A stretch of 64,000 nt of DNA, taken from assembly GCF_023227745.1 (NCBI RefSeq), contig NZ_JALKBX010000009.1, positions 1 through 64,000 on the forward strand, read 5' to 3'. A program made the position numbers and the translations under genes. Numbering within the stretch: the stretch's first letter is position 1; every line of letters begins with the position of its first letter. The notes beneath the pieces were generated by a model. It did no database searches. It was not told where the DNA came from and worked only from the letters and a program-made list of their open reading frames with translations. This document shows positions 1 to 11,701 of the stretch, in pieces. This DNA is from Natroniella acetigena. GTDB taxonomy: Bacteria; Bacillota; Halanaerobiia; Halobacteroidales; Halobacteroidaceae.

Positions 1-48
1 CACGCCGCCAGCGTTCGTCCTGAGCCAGGATCAAACTCTCAATTAAAG
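1..48 (-). rRNA. 16S ribosomal RNA, 5' end only
   Basis: The reverse complement reads as the universal 16S start (AGAGTTTGATCCTGGCTCAG, then GACGAACGCTGGCGGCGTG). Only about 48 nt lie in the window, and the gene continues past the left edge. The exact mature 5' end is estimated from the usual distance to this motif. Two promoters and a boxA-like leader sit upstream. The gene is transcribed in the same direction as gyrB-gyrA, away from the origin. Confidence 0.96.
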
Positions 49-132
49 TTTATATAATGTAAACAATGTGTACACTGTTTACAAAATTATGAGTTTGACT
101 AGCTCTTCTTGCTTAGTTGAAACATTGCATTG

Positions 133-152
133 TTTAGTTTTCAAAGACCGAA
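133..152 (-). promoter_or_regulatory. rRNA leader boxA-like antitermination site
   Basis: On the minus strand the leader carries TCTTTGAAAACT, which resembles the boxA sequence bound by NusB/S10 in Firmicute rrn leaders. It lies about 90 nt upstream of 16S. Further downstream, TGTAAACAGTGTACA and TGTTTACA arms near 62-84 could form part of the processing stem. Assignment rests on motif and position only. Confidence 0.55.
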
Positions 153-194
153 TAGCTTGTTTAATTCCTGTCACTTTCTCAAGCGACAGTTAAC

Positions 195-223
195 AGAATA
201 TCAAACTTGTTCTCAATTGTCAA
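195..223 (-). promoter_or_regulatory. rrn promoter P2
   Basis: On the minus strand there is a perfect -35 TTGACA (218-223), a 17-bp spacer and -10 TATTCT (195-200). It faces the 16S gene and is the stronger of two tandem promoters. Confidence 0.8.
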
Positions 224-260
224 GAACTTTTTAAAATCTTTTTTTACAGCAACATCGAAC

Positions 261-289
261 AGTATATCAATCTACTTCAAAGTTGTTAA
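261..289 (-). promoter_or_regulatory. rrn promoter P1
   Basis: On the minus strand -35 TTAACA (284-289), a 17-bp spacer and -10 TATACT (261-266). It starts just after the gyrA terminator, so rRNA synthesis is insulated from the gyrase genes. Confidence 0.7.
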
Positions 290-296
290 TAAAAAA

Positions 297-340
297 TTTG
301 GTTTATGATGTATACGAGCTCGTATACATCATAAACCAAA
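297..340 (-). terminator. gyrA transcription terminator, 44-bp perfect palindrome
   Basis: Positions 297-318 are the exact reverse complement of 319-340, centred on GAG|CTC. On the minus strand the stem is followed by AAATTTTTT. It lies 45 bp past the gyrA stop, so it is the end of the gyrB-gyrA transcript. Confidence 0.85.
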
Positions 341-384
341 AAAATCAAAAGGAACAAAGTAAAGGGGATTAAGTCCCCTGCTTT

Positions 385-2799
385 CTAATCAACATATCCA
401 ATTGAAGCAACTTTATCATCTTCATTTAGTTTCATAACTCTAACCCCTTGCGTATTTCGACCGGTACAGGAAATTTCAGAAACTGAAGTTCTTAACAAGA
501 TACCTTCTTCACTAATAATAATAATTTCTTCATCTCCATCTACTACTTTAATCTCAACTAAACAACCGTTGTTATCAGTTCTATTTAAAGTAATTAACCC
601 TTTGCCACCTCTACTTTGAGTTCTATACCGCTCTAATGGTGTTCTCTTGCCATATCCTTTTTCAGTAATCACTAATAGTTCCTTATTTCCTTTTACAATC
701 TCCATACCAATTACTTGGTCACCTTCTTCTAAACTAATGCCTTTAACCCCTCTAGCTGTTCGACCAATACTTCTTACATCTTGCTCAGAAAAGCGAATAG
801 CTAGTCCTTGTTTAGTAGCTAGTATAATCTCTTGCCTATCATTAATCAATTTAACATCAATCAATTTATCATTTTTTAATAAATTTAAAGCAATTAAACC
901 TGTATAATTGGTATTATATTCCTCGAGTTTAGTTTTCTTTATAATGCCTTGCTTAGTAGCCATCACTAAATATTGATCAGTTCCAAATTCAGAAATTGGC
1001 ATTACAGTTGTAATTTTTTCATTTGCATCAAGTTCTAATAAATTTATAATTGCTGTTCCTCGAGCTTGTCTTCCTGTTTCAGGAAGTTGATAACCTTTTA
1101 AACGGTAAACTCGTCCTCTATTAGTAAAGAACAAGATATAATCATGAGTTGAGCTAGTATAAATATTTTGAACTGTATCATTTTCCTTAGTTTTGATACC
1201 TATGATTCCTTTTCCACCACGATGTTGATTACGATATGTATCTAATGGCATTCTTTTGATATATCCTTCTTCTGTCAAAGTGATTATTATTTCTTGTTCT
1301 TCAATTAAATCCTCTAAATCTAAATCAATATCTTTATCAATAATCTTTGTTCTTCTTCCATCAGAATACTTATCTTTTAATTCTATTAATTCTTCTTTAA
1401 TAACACTCAATAACTTGTCTTCACTAGCTAAAATTGACTCTAAATACTCAATTTTTTGCTGCAACTCTTTATATTCGACTTCGATTTTATCCCTTTCTAA
1501 ATTCGTTAGCCGGTGTAATCTCATATTTAAAATCGCCTTAGCTTGCTTTTTCGATAATTCAAATTCTTCTTTTAATTTCTTTTGAGCAAGTGAAGAATTT
1601 TTAGAAGAACGAATAATCTTAATTGCTCTTTCAATATTATCTAAAGCTATTTTAAACCCTTCTAAAATATGAGCTCTCACCGTTGCTTTATTTAAATCGT
1701 ATCTTGTTCTTCTAGTAATTACATCTTTTTGATGATTCACATAATATTTTAACACATCTTTGATCCCTAAGATTTCTGGTTGCTTATCAACTAGGGCCAA
1801 CATAATAATACCAAAAGTTGTTTGTAGTCTAGTATGTTTATAAAGTTTATTTAACAGGATTCGTGGATTAGCTCCCTGTTTTAATTCAATAACTACCCTC
1901 ATTCCTTCTCTATCAGATTCATCTCGCAAGTCAGCAATTCCTTCAATTTTATCTTCTCTTACTAACCTAGCAATCTTCTTGATTAGTTTTGCTTTATTAA
2001 CTTGATATGGTAATTCAGTAATTATTATTTGATTTTTTTCATTGTTTAATTCTTTAATTTTTGTTTCAGCTCTAAGTTTAATCTTACCTCTTCCAGTTTC
2101 AAAGTATTTTTTTATAGCTTTGCGTCCCATTATATTCCCACCTGTAGGGAAGTCAGGACCTTTTATTATTTTCATTAATTCAGTAATTTCTAATTCTGGA
2201 TTATTTATTAATTCTATAACCCCATCAATAACTTCTTTAATATTATGAGGTGGAATATTTGTACTCATGCCTACCGCAATACCAGAAGAACCATTAATTA
2301 ATAAATTAGGAACTCTTGCTGGCAGAACTTCTGGTTCTTGTAAGGTACCATCAAAATTTTCACTAAAATCTACAGTTTCTTTATTAATATCTAATAGTAA
2401 TTCTGTAGTTATACTGGTCATTCTTGCTTCTGTATACCTCATTGCTGCAGCTGAGTCACCATCAATCGAACCAAAGTTTCCATGCCCATCAACTAACTGG
2501 TAACGATAAGAAAAATCTTGTGCCATTCTAACCATAGTATCATATACAGCAGTATCTCCATGAGGATGATATTTACCTAAAACTTCTCCTACAATTCTAG
2601 CTGATTTTTTATGTGACTGAGTTGGTTTCATTCCTAATTCATTCATAGCATACAAAATTCTTCTATGAACTGGCTTTAAACCATCTCGTACATCTGGTAA
2701 GGCACGACCTACTATAACACTCATTGCATAATCAATATAAGCTTCCTGCATTTCATCTTCAATACCTACTATCTTTACACTATCATTTAATTCTTCCAT
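385..2799 (-). CDS. gyrA: DNA gyrase subunit A
   Basis: Breakage-reunion subunit of gyrase (A2B2), which introduces negative supercoils into DNA using ATP hydrolysed by GyrB. The 804-aa product has the usual length. The winged-helix/tower region carries the catalytic tyrosine in RYTEAR (Tyr122). The quinolone-determining segment reads [10 protein letters not shown], with Thr at the position of E. coli Ser83. The C-terminal beta-pinwheel contains a GyrA-box-like QHRGGKG, the hallmark that separates gyrase from topoisomerase IV. The start is ATG behind GGAGGATATTTT, 11 bp after the gyrB stop, so the two genes are co-transcribed. Only one gyrA/parC-type gene lies in this window. Confidence 0.97.
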   Translation of the reverse strand: MEELNDSVKIVGIEDEMQEAYIDYAMSVIVGRALPDVRDGLKPVHRRILYAMNELGMKPTQSHKKSARIVGEVLGKYHPHGDTAVYDTMVRMAQDFSYRYQLVDGHGNFGSIDGDSAAAMRYTEARMTSITTELLLDINKETVDFSENFDGTLQEPEVLPARVPNLLINGSSGIAVGMSTNIPPHNIKEVIDGVIELINNPELEITELMKIIKGPDFPTGGNIMGRKAIKKYFETGRGKIKLRAETKIKELNNEKNQIIITELPYQVNKAKLIKKIARLVREDKIEGIADLRDESDREGMRVVIELKQGANPRILLNKLYKHTRLQTTFGIIMLALVDKQPEILGIKDVLKYYVNHQKDVITRRTRYDLNKATVRAHILEGFKIALDNIERAIKIIRSSKNSSLAQKKLKEEFELSKKQAKAILNMRLHRLTNLERDKIEVEYKELQQKIEYLESILASEDKLLSVIKEELIELKDKYSDGRRTKIIDKDIDLDLEDLIEEQEIIITLTEEGYIKRMPLDTYRNQHRGGKGIIGIKTKENDTVQNIYTSSTHDYILFFTNRGRVYRLKGYQLPETGRQARGTAIINLLELDANEKITTVMPISEFGTDQYLVMATKQGIIKKTKLEEYNTNYTGLIALNLLKNDKLIDVKLINDRQEIILATKQGLAIRFSEQDVRSIGRTARGVKGISLEEGDQVIGMEIVKGNKELLVITEKGYGKRTPLERYRTQSRGGKGLITLNRTDNNGCLVEIKVVDGDEEIIIISEEGILLRTSVSEISCTGRNTQGVRVMKLNEDDKVASIGYVD

Positions 2800-2810
2800 A
2801 AAATATCCTC

Positions 2811-5011
<2,201 letters not shown>

Positions 5012-5027
5012 AGATTAATTTTCCTCC

Positions 5028-5897
5028 TTATAATTGTTGATAAATCTTCATGTAATTTGTTCCAATTATTTCTTTAATTAATCTATTAGTTAAATTGGTT
5101 GGTTTTATTTCTGTCTTTAACATTACATAATTTTGGATTAGTACTTTTACTTGTTTAGATTCTACTTTCTTTTCTAAAGCCTTTATTATTAATTGATCTA
5201 TTTTAGTTTTTAATTTTTTAAGTAAACTATTTTTTATTGATTCAAATTCTTTTTTTGTTAAGTTAGGATAAATTTCGACAATATCTTCATGTTTAACCCA
5301 AGGACTACTAGACAATAAATTTTCAATCTCTAAACTAAGTTCTTTATTATTCTTTAATTCACAAATTGGACACTTATTATTATTTGGTGAAATCAAAACT
5401 GAGCAATCAGGACAAACTTTCCAACTATTTGTTTTCTTCCATTTATTCTTTTCTTTAAATGTTTTTATTAACTTGTACAAGTTATCTTTTAATTTAGGAT
5501 CTGAAATTTTTTGTGTTATTTCTTCTATATCTTTTTGTTCTTGCGAATTTAATTTAATCTCTTGCTCCTTGTTTTGTCCTTTAATTTGTAATTTTCTTTT
5601 ACTCTTAGAGATACTACCCACTTTAAACCTGATATCTTTAACTAGGTTTAAGTCCAATTTATCATTTATTTTGGTTGTTAACTTTTTTTTCATAAATAAC
5701 AACTGATGAGCCCACGTAGGATCATCTACTGTTATAAATAAAATCCCGTTATTAATATATTTTGCTTGTGTATGAAGATTAATTTCTTTTTTGTTAATCT
5801 TCTCCCAAAGATCTAATACCTGTTTCTCCTTAATTTTATTTTCAATTCCTAATTGGTTTAAAGTATTATCTAAAATTTCTTTGATAGATTTAGGCAT
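5028..5897 (-). CDS. DUF721 (DciA-like) protein with zinc ribbon
   Basis: A 289-aa protein. Residues 1-95 form a DUF721 domain (WEKI..., GILFITVDDPTWAHQL, the segment typical of DciA/YgiK-like proteins next to recF). After a lysine-rich linker comes a four-cysteine zinc ribbon (C162, C165, C176, C179) and a charged helical tail. DciA proteins act as loaders or partners of the DnaB helicase in many bacteria. That role here is inference from the domain and the position beside recF/dnaN. The product is much longer than the common DUF721 protein of about 100-170 aa. It is separated from recF by 2 bp. Confidence 0.7.
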   Translation of the reverse strand: MPKSIKEILDNTLNQLGIENKIKEKQVLDLWEKINKKEINLHTQAKYINNGILFITVDDPTWAHQLLFMKKKLTTKINDKLDLNLVKDIRFKVGSISKSKRKLQIKGQNKEQEIKLNSQEQKDIEEITQKISDPKLKDNLYKLIKTFKEKNKWKKTNSWKVCPDCSVLISPNNNKCPICELKNNKELSLEIENLLSSSPWVKHEDIVEIYPNLTKKEFESIKNSLLKKLKTKIDQLIIKALEKKVESKQVKVLIQNYVMLKTEIKPTNLTNRLIKEIIGTNYMKIYQQL

Positions 5898-5899
5898 TG

Positions 5900-7009
5900 T
5901 TATCCCTCAATCACGGATCCTTTCTTGATTTTAAAAAATTTATGTTTTCCATTAAATTCTTGTACCTGTTTTAAATGAGTAGTTGTAATGAAAGTCTGAA
6001 TCTTATTTTGAATTACTTTTAACAATTTAAAACGTCGTCCCTCATCTAATTCTGAAAACACATCATCTAGTAAAAGTATTGGATATTCTCCTATTTCTGC
6101 TTTCATAAATTCTAATTCAGCTAACTTAATGGCTAAAGCAGTCGTTCTTTGTTGTCCTTGAGAGCCGAACTTTCTTATATCTATATTATTTACAATTAAG
6201 GAAATATCATCCCTATGCGGACCAACTTTTGTAACTCCATGTTCAATTTCCCGTTCTCTTTTTTTGTTTAATAGATATTTGAATTGCTCTTTGATCTCTT
6301 GAATTGAGCTTTCAGTATTAATTTCTAATTTAGTATCATACTTTAACAAAAGTGTTTCTTTGCCATCAGTGATCTTTCGTTGCATTAATTTAGCTAAAAT
6401 ACTTAACTTATCAAGTGCTTCTAACCTTCTCTTTATAATTTTACTTCCTGTATCAATTAATTGTTGCTCCCAGACTTGTAACATATGTTGAGGAATATTA
6501 TTATCTCTGATTTCTTTTAGTAGATTATTTCTTTGTTTTAAAATTTTTCCATATTCTGTTAATAAGTGTTTGTAATAAGAGCTGATTTGAGAAACCTCTA
6601 AGTTAATAAATTTTCTTCTTCGACTAGGACTGCCTTTAACTAAGCTTAAATCTTCTGGAGAAAAAATAACTATATTCAGATAACCAACTAGGTCACTTAT
6701 TCGCTGTAATTTATTAGAATTAATTTTAATTATTTTGTTTCTTCCTTGATAGTTAACTTCTAGTTGGTAATTTTGACTCTTTTTTATTAATTCTCCCTTT
6801 ATATAAAAATTATCTTTATTCCAGTTAACCAATTCAGAATCTAAATTAGTCCGATGGGAATTTCCAGTTCCCAATAGATATATAGCTTCTAAAATATTAG
6901 TTTTCCCTTGAGCATTAGCACCAACAATTAAATTTAAATTTTGATTGAATTTTAAGTGCTGGTGCTTATAATTTCTAAAATTTTTTAAATAAAGCTGGGA
7001 TAAAAACAA
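5900..7009 (-). CDS. recF: DNA replication and repair protein RecF
   Basis: SMC-like ATPase that loads RecA onto gapped DNA with RecO and RecR. The 369-aa protein has Walker A GANAQGKTN near residues 32-40, an ABC-type signature region (KFGSQGQQRTTALAIKLAE) and Walker B LLLDDVFSELD. Length is standard. It lies in the classical dnaA-dnaN-yaaA-recF order. The start is ATG, 21 bp after the yaaA stop. Confidence 0.95.
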   Translation of the reverse strand: MFLSQLYLKNFRNYKHQHLKFNQNLNLIVGANAQGKTNILEAIYLLGTGNSHRTNLDSELVNWNKDNFYIKGELIKKSQNYQLEVNYQGRNKIIKINSNKLQRISDLVGYLNIVIFSPEDLSLVKGSPSRRRKFINLEVSQISSYYKHLLTEYGKILKQRNNLLKEIRDNNIPQHMLQVWEQQLIDTGSKIIKRRLEALDKLSILAKLMQRKITDGKETLLLKYDTKLEINTESSIQEIKEQFKYLLNKKREREIEHGVTKVGPHRDDISLIVNNIDIRKFGSQGQQRTTALAIKLAELEFMKAEIGEYPILLLDDVFSELDEGRRFKLLKVIQNKIQTFITTTHLKQVQEFNGKHKFFKIKKGSVIEG

Positions 7010-7030
7010 TGTAGCCTACCCACTCCCTAA

Positions 7031-7240
7031 CTAAGTAGTTATTTGATATTTATGGTCATTGTATTGAATTACATCACCTTCTGTTAAGACTCTACTTCTC
7101 TTCTTTTCTACTTCTTGGTTTACCATTACTTTTCCTGCTTGAATGATCAATTTTGCTTCTCCTCCTGTACTAACTATGTTGGTCCATTTTAAAAATTGAT
7201 CTAGATTAATAGTTTCAGTCTTCAACTTGATTTTTTTCAT
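7031..7240 (-). CDS. yaaA: S4-domain RNA-binding protein YaaA
   Basis: A 69-aa S4-type RNA-binding protein found between dnaN and recF in Firmicutes. The S4 fold is visible as LDQFLKWTNIVSTGGEAKLIIQ, GKVMVNQEVE and SRVLTEGDVIQ. The start is ATG with AAAGGAGG eight bases upstream. Its cellular role is poorly defined; a link to ribosome maturation has been suggested for the family. Confidence 0.88.
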   Translation of the reverse strand: MKKIKLKTETINLDQFLKWTNIVSTGGEAKLIIQAGKVMVNQEVEKKRSRVLTEGDVIQYNDHKYQITT

Positions 7241-7266
7241 GAAATCACCCTCCTTTTATAAGTTGA

Positions 7267-8373
7267 TTAAGCACTTCTTACTGGCATAATTACATAAATA
7301 TATTTTTGTTCTGAACTAGTTTCGATAACGCCTGGAGCTAATGGTCCTGACAATTTAATATTAACTTCTTCATCAGAAATCACTTTTAGAGCATCTAAAA
7401 CATATTTAGCATTAAAGGCAATTTCAGTTTCTTGACCCAATAAAGAAATAGGAACTTCCTCATATGCTTGACCAATTTCAGGAGCATTAGAAGTGATAAT
7501 CAATTTATCTTCATTGAAATTAATTTTAATGATATCAGAATCTTCTTTAGCTAATAAAGCTGCTCGTTTAGTAGCTTGTAATAACTCTTTTGTATCAACT
7601 GATACTTCTGTTTCTGAAGCATCTGGAATGACTTGTTTGTAATTTGGGAATTGTCCTTCTATCAATCTTGATACAACTGAAATTCCAGAAAATTTAAATA
7701 AAATTTGATTATCAGTAAGAATAACCTCAACCCTTTCTTCTTTGTTATCTAATAGTTTTGTTAATTCTTGTAGAGTGGTATTAGGAATTATTGCTTTAGT
7801 CAAGTCACTTTTTTTATTATCAGTAACATCTTCTTTGTAAGCAAGACGATAAGTATCCGTAGCAATTAACTTTATATCTTTGTTTTCAAGTAATAACAAA
7901 CCTCCAGATAAAAATGGTTTATTTTCATCTTTAGAAGTTGCAAATTTAATTTGCTCAATTATTTTTTTTAATTTTTGTTGTTCAACTGTAAATATTGTTC
8001 CTGAATCAATTTCAGGTAATAATGGAAATTCATCTGCTGGTGAACCATGGATATTAAATTGAGAGTTTCCACATTTAATTTGAGCAGTGTTATTAGATGT
8101 TTCAGCTGATAAAATTATTTCTTGATTAGGTAGTTCTCTAATAATATTAGCAAAATGTTGTGCAGGTAAAACAATAGAACCATCTTGGATAATTCCAGTA
8201 TCAACATAACACTCTATTCCTATTTCTAAATCGGTACCAACAAGTTTTAATTTACCTTTTTCTGTTTTTAGTAATATTCCTGATAAAATAGGTAAAGTTG
8301 TTTTTGATGAGACTGCTTTTCGTACTGTTTGAATTCCTTGATAAAATTCTTTCTGTTGAAGTTTAATTCTCAT
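7267..8373 (-). CDS. dnaN: DNA polymerase III beta sliding clamp
   Basis: Ring-shaped processivity clamp for DNA polymerase III and partner of many repair proteins. The 368-aa product has the three clamp repeats, ending in the typical YVIMPVR tail (IKLSGPLAPGVIE...YIYVIMPVRSA). An upstream in-frame ATG exists at 8392-8394. I chose the ATG at 8371-8373 because AAGGAGG lies eight bases before it and the protein then starts MRIKLQQKEF as in other clamps. It follows dnaA and is separated from it by the origin sequences. Confidence 0.95.
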   Translation of the reverse strand: MRIKLQQKEFYQGIQTVRKAVSSKTTLPILSGILLKTEKGKLKLVGTDLEIGIECYVDTGIIQDGSIVLPAQHFANIIRELPNQEIILSAETSNNTAQIKCGNSQFNIHGSPADEFPLLPEIDSGTIFTVEQQKLKKIIEQIKFATSKDENKPFLSGGLLLLENKDIKLIATDTYRLAYKEDVTDNKKSDLTKAIIPNTTLQELTKLLDNKEERVEVILTDNQILFKFSGISVVSRLIEGQFPNYKQVIPDASETEVSVDTKELLQATKRAALLAKEDSDIIKINFNEDKLIITSNAPEIGQAYEEVPISLLGQETEIAFNAKYVLDALKVISDEEVNIKLSGPLAPGVIETSSEQKYIYVIMPVRSA

Positions 8374-8452
8374 TTTTGAAACCTCCTTATTCATTATATC
8401 ACAATTAATTAATTTTTATCTATTTTAGGTTTATGTAGTTACTTACATAAAA

Positions 8453-8503
8453 CACTATTATTATTTTTTTATTTTAAAAGATAGTAGTAGTAGTAGTAGG
8501 GGC
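8453..8503 (-). other. Origin unwinding element: AT-rich DUE plus six DnaA-trios
   Basis: Six consecutive TAG trinucleotides (8482-8499) lie between an A+T-only stretch (about 8453-8481) and a GGGGC cap (8499-8503). The cap abuts a DnaA box at 8504. This order, DnaA box - GC cluster - trios - AT-rich DNA, matches the basal unwinding system described for B. subtilis oriC, in which DnaA filaments extend from the box along single-stranded trios. The origin call is established knowledge applied to a clear motif; activity is inferred. Confidence 0.85.
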
Positions 8504-8687
8504 TGTGGATAATGTTGATAAGTTGGCTCAGCCCTTGATACAATAGTAATTGTGCCTGTGGACAAGTTGTGGACAAGTTGTGGATAGTTATCCACATATC
8601 CACAACTTGATACTTTCTGTTTGATTATCCACAAAAAAAGAAGGATATCCACAGGATATCCACAAGTTATCCACAGGGTTATCCACA
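8504..8687. other. oriC DnaA-box cluster between dnaN and dnaA
   Basis: At least eleven DnaA-box-like 9-mers are visible: TGTGGATAA at 8504; TGTGGACAA at 8557 and 8568; TGTGGATAG at 8579; TTATCCACA at 8588, 8625, 8667 and 8679; ATATCCACA at 8596, 8645 and 8656. Orientation flips near 8588. A short putative ORF across this stretch on the minus strand is just the repeated boxes read as codons. Confidence 0.93.
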
Positions 8688-8714
8688 GGTTGTTGAGTTG
8701 TTTTGTTGATCTAT

Positions 8715-10079
8715 TTAAGGTTTTTTTATTTGATTTGTTAATTTATTTATAGTACTTTCAAAGTTTGGTTCTTCTTTTATTTTAGTTTTAATTTTATTAT
8801 ACGCATGTAATACTGTGCTGTGATCTCTCCCTCCAAACCTATTACCAATTTGAGGTAGAGAAAGATCGGTTAATTTTCTTGAAATATACATTGCTATTTG
8901 ACGTGGAAAAGCAATTGCTCTTGTTCTTTTTTTAGATTTCATATCTTCGATTCCAATTCCATAATGTTGTGCAACGACTTTCTTAATTAGATTAGTTGTA
9001 ATTTCTTTAGGTTTTCTAGTAACTGAAGAATCACTTACGATATCTTTAAGTGCTTCTTGAGCCAGATTGATTGTAATATTTGCATTAATTAATGATGAAT
9101 AAGCAACTACTCTAATTAAAGCTCCTTCTAACTCGCGAATATTTGATTTTATTTTATTAGCAATATAAACTAGTACATTATTTGGAATATCAAGGTCTTC
9201 CAAAGTTGCTTTTTTCTTCAAAATAGCTATTTTAGTTTCTAGATCTGGTTTTTGGATGTCAGTAATAAGTCCCCATTCAAATCTTGATCTCAATCTTTCT
9301 TCTAAAGTAGGTATTTCTTTAGGGGGGCGATCACTGGAGATAATAATTTGCTTATTAGCATCATGCAAAGCATTAAAAGTATGAAAAAATTCCTCTTGAG
9401 TTCTTTCTTTACCAGCTAAAAACTGAATATCATCAATCAATAGGATATCAATATTTCGATATTGATCCCTGAATTCTATAGTTTTGTCATATCTAATGGA
9501 ATTAATTAGTTTATTAGTAAATTTTTCCGAAGTTAAGTACATGACTTTCATATTAGAATTATGGTGTAAAGTGTAATTTCCAATTGCATGCATTAAATGA
9601 GTTTTTCCTAGACCGACATCCCCATAAATAAAAAGAGGATTATAAGCTTTAGCTGGAGCTTCTGCTACTGCCAGAGAAGCTGCATGAGCAAAGCGGTTGC
9701 TATTACCAATAACAAAAGTATCAAAGGTATATTTAGAATTTAAGACGGAAGGATTATCTTTTTGTTTGCTTTTTTCTTCCAATGTTTTTGAGTCATCTTC
9801 CAAAATTATTTCCTCAGTTTCTTTTAGTTGCGGGATAGTGAATTTAATATTATAAGAATCATTGGTTATTTCTGAAATTGTTTCTTTGATTAGATTAGAA
9901 TATCTTGTTTCTAGCCAATCTTTAGCAAACTCATTTGGAACTTCAATAACGAGTGAGTTGCCTTGAATTGTGACTATTTTAGTTGATTTAAACCATGTTT
10001 CAAAGCTTGGTTTACTTAGCTTAGTTTCAATTTTACTCATTGTCTTGTTCCATAATTTTTTTGGAGTTTTTTCAAGCAC
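8715..10079 (-). CDS. dnaA: Chromosomal replication initiator DnaA
   Basis: AAA+ initiator that binds DnaA boxes and opens the origin. The 454-aa protein has an N-terminal domain ([20 protein letters not shown]), a variable linker, Walker [10 protein letters not shown] near residue 160, Walker [10 protein letters not shown] near 220 and the C-terminal DnaA signature [15 protein letters not shown]. The start is GTG at 10077-10079 because AGGAGG lies seven bases upstream; an in-frame ATG at 10109 is less likely. DnaA boxes at 10100 and 10172 just upstream suggest autoregulation. Confidence 0.96.
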   Translation of the reverse strand: MLEKTPKKLWNKTMSKIETKLSKPSFETWFKSTKIVTIQGNSLVIEVPNEFAKDWLETRYSNLIKETISEITNDSYNIKFTIPQLKETEEIILEDDSKTLEEKSKQKDNPSVLNSKYTFDTFVIGNSNRFAHAASLAVAEAPAKAYNPLFIYGDVGLGKTHLMHAIGNYTLHHNSNMKVMYLTSEKFTNKLINSIRYDKTIEFRDQYRNIDILLIDDIQFLAGKERTQEEFFHTFNALHDANKQIIISSDRPPKEIPTLEERLRSRFEWGLITDIQKPDLETKIAILKKKATLEDLDIPNNVLVYIANKIKSNIRELEGALIRVVAYSSLINANITINLAQEALKDIVSDSSVTRKPKEITTNLIKKVVAQHYGIGIEDMKSKKRTRAIAFPRQIAMYISRKLTDLSLPQIGNRFGGRDHSTVLHAYNKIKTKIKEEPNFESTINKLTNQIKKP

Positions 10080-10099
10080 AGTACAACCTCCTAGAAAAG

Positions 10100-10332
10100 T
10101 TATCCACAAAATGTTGACATTTTGTGGATGGTTTATTTGTTATCTAAAAATAAAGCTAAAAAAAGAATTAGTTATCCACAATAAGTACTTGACTTGGGTG
10201 AACAACTAATTTTATAAATTTAAGTAGTCAAATTATTAAATTTTAGGACATTAAATTCTAGAGAAATTAAACTCTAGATACAAATTAATAATAACAAATT
10301 ATTAACAACTTATCAACAAGTTTTGTGGATAA
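10100..10332. other. Second oriC DnaA-box cluster upstream of dnaA
   Basis: DnaA boxes TTATCCACA at 10100 and 10172, near-matches TGTGGATGG at 10123 and TTATCAACA at 10310, and TGTGGATAA at 10324 lie in a very A+T-rich gap between dnaA and rnpA. Together with the cluster at 8504-8687 this gives a bipartite origin flanking dnaA, as in B. subtilis. The rest of the 10080-10458 gap holds the rnpA promoter. No rpmH gene is present. Confidence 0.8.
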
Positions 10333-10356
10333 TTTATTAAAATAATTTAATTAGTC

Positions 10357-10386
10357 TTGACATGTCCTGACTAGATAATCTATAAT
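10357..10386 (+). promoter_or_regulatory. rnpA operon promoter
   Basis: TTGACA (10357-10362), 18-bp spacer, TATAAT (10381-10386): both hexamers match the sigma-A consensus exactly. It would give a leader of about 65 nt before rnpA. Confidence 0.8.
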
Positions 10387-10458
10387 TTAGTATAGTGTCT
10401 TAGTTAGATTATAAAATATTGTCAATTTAGCTGCTCTAGTTTTAGGGAGGAACTTTTA

Positions 10459-10797
10459 ATGGTCAAAGATGGAAAGTTGAAAAAGACATATGAATTTAGG
10501 AAAGTTTATAAAAAAGGAAAGTCTGTTGCTAATCGATTACTTGTTCTATATGTATTATTTACTGGAGATTCGAATAGAAGAGTAGGATATTCAGTTACTA
10601 AGAAGGTTGGTAATGCTGTTGTTAGGAATAGAGTGAAAAGGGTTTTAAGAGAAGTTTATAGACATAATAATAGTAAATTGGTTTCAGGAATTGATCTTGT
10701 TTTGATTGCACGAAAGCCAATTGTGAACGCATCTTATCAACAGATTGAAAATAGATTGAATCATTTATTTAGGAAAGCTAAAATATTGAAAGGTTGA
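10459..10797 (+). CDS. rnpA: Ribonuclease P protein component
   Basis: Protein subunit of RNase P, which helps the catalytic RNA remove 5' leaders from pre-tRNA. The 112-aa product shows the family motif as [18 protein letters not shown] near residues 54-71 and the early [14 protein letters not shown] segment. The ATG has GGGAGG eight bases upstream. It is the first gene of an rnpA-yidD-yidC-jag operon. The usual upstream partner rpmH is missing. Confidence 0.95.
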   Translation: MVKDGKLKKTYEFRKVYKKGKSVANRLLVLYVLFTGDSNRRVGYSVTKKVGNAVVRNRVKRVLREVYRHNNSKLVSGIDLVLIARKPIVNASYQQIENRLNHLFRKAKILKG

Positions 10798-10801
10798 TCT
10801 G

Positions 10802-11026
10802 ATGAGTAAACTAATTAGTAAGGTATTAATCAATTTGATTAGATTTTATCAATCCTTTATTTCTCCCTTGAAGCTAAGGAGGAGTTGTCGTTTTCACCCT
10901 ACTTGTTCTGAATATACAGTTAGAGCACTTATAAAATATGGGGTTTTAAAAGGAGGAATTAAGGCAGTTGGTAGAATTTTTAAATGTCATCCATTTAATT
11001 CTGGAGGATATGATCCAGTAGATTAA
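10802..11026 (+). CDS. yidD: Membrane protein insertion factor YidD
   Basis: A 74-aa YidD protein. The family is a membrane-associated helper of YidC insertion. Hallmarks are [21 protein letters not shown] and [13 protein letters not shown]. The start is 4 bp after rnpA and 20 bp before the yidC start, in the conserved rnpA-yidD-yidC order. Confidence 0.95.
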   Translation: MSKLISKVLINLIRFYQSFISPLKLRRSCRFHPTCSEYTVRALIKYGVLKGGIKAVGRIFKCHPFNSGGYDPVD

Positions 11027-11046
11027 ATTACTTGGGAGGGTTTATT

Positions 11047-11700
11047 TTGATAAATTTATTTTCAGTAGGGGTATTTGGATGGTTAGGAGAATTCATGAAA
11101 AATTTATTGACCCAGTTATATGGTTTTACTGGGAGTTATGGTTCAGCGATTATTTTATTAACTCTAAGTATTAGGTTGCTTTTATTTCCATTAGTATCCA
11201 AACAAACACGTTCTATGAAAAAAATGCAAGAGTTACAACCTTTGATGGAAGAATTAAAGGAGAAGTATGGTGACGACAAGGAAAAATATCAAGAGGAGAC
11301 AATGAAGTTATATCAAAAACATAAAGTAAATCCTGCGGCAGGCTGTTTACCATTACTTGTTCAAATGCCAATTTTAGTTGCTCTATTTAGGGCGTTGCAG
11401 GATTGGGAAGAATTAGTAGGGGAATCTTTCTTATTAATTCCTGATTTAAGTGGACCTTATCTACCTTTAGTTATCTTAACTGGTTTAGTAATGTTAGGAC
11501 AAAGTTTAATGACTCAAAAACTATCAGGTAAAGAAGGAAATAATAAGATGGCATTATTTATGCCACTATTTATTATTTTAATTGGATTTAGATTACCGGC
11601 TGGTGTTTTAGTGTATTGGTTTACTTCTAATTTGATCATGGCAGTTCAGCAATACTTTTTATATAAGGAACCTGCTGATTTAAAGGAGGAATCAACTTAA
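11047..11700 (+). CDS. yidC: Membrane insertase YidC/OxaA
   Basis: Insertase for inner-membrane proteins, working alone or with Sec. About 217 aa with five predicted membrane segments. The first carries the conserved groove arginine in SIRLLLFPL, and a charged cytoplasmic hairpin (KKMQELQPLMEELKEKYG) follows. The start is probably TTG at 11047, six bases after GGGAGGG; reading from an earlier in-frame TTG at 11032 would put that ribosome-binding site inside the gene. There is no lipobox cysteine, unlike Bacillus SpoIIIJ. Confidence 0.92.
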   Translation: MINLFSVGVFGWLGEFMKNLLTQLYGFTGSYGSAIILLTLSIRLLLFPLVSKQTRSMKKMQELQPLMEELKEKYGDDKEKYQEETMKLYQKHKVNPAAGCLPLLVQMPILVALFRALQDWEELVGESFLLIPDLSGPYLPLVILTGLVMLGQSLMTQKLSGKEGNNKMALFMPLFIILIGFRLPAGVLVYWFTSNLIMAVQQYFLYKEPADLKEEST

Positions 11701-11701
11701 A

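Noticed and set aside
8430-8451. Hairpin TTTATGTA/TACATAAA downstream of the oriC boxes as a dnaA terminator
   Set aside because: Stem of only 8 A+T pairs and no T-run on the minus strand.
8461-8652. 63-codon frame on the minus strand in the dnaA-dnaN gap
   Set aside because: It is made of DnaA boxes and TAG trios read as codons; no ribosome site and no protein-like composition.
9970-10209. 79-codon plus-strand frame over the dnaA start
   Set aside because: Antisense to dnaA and the origin boxes; no ribosome site and no recognisable product.
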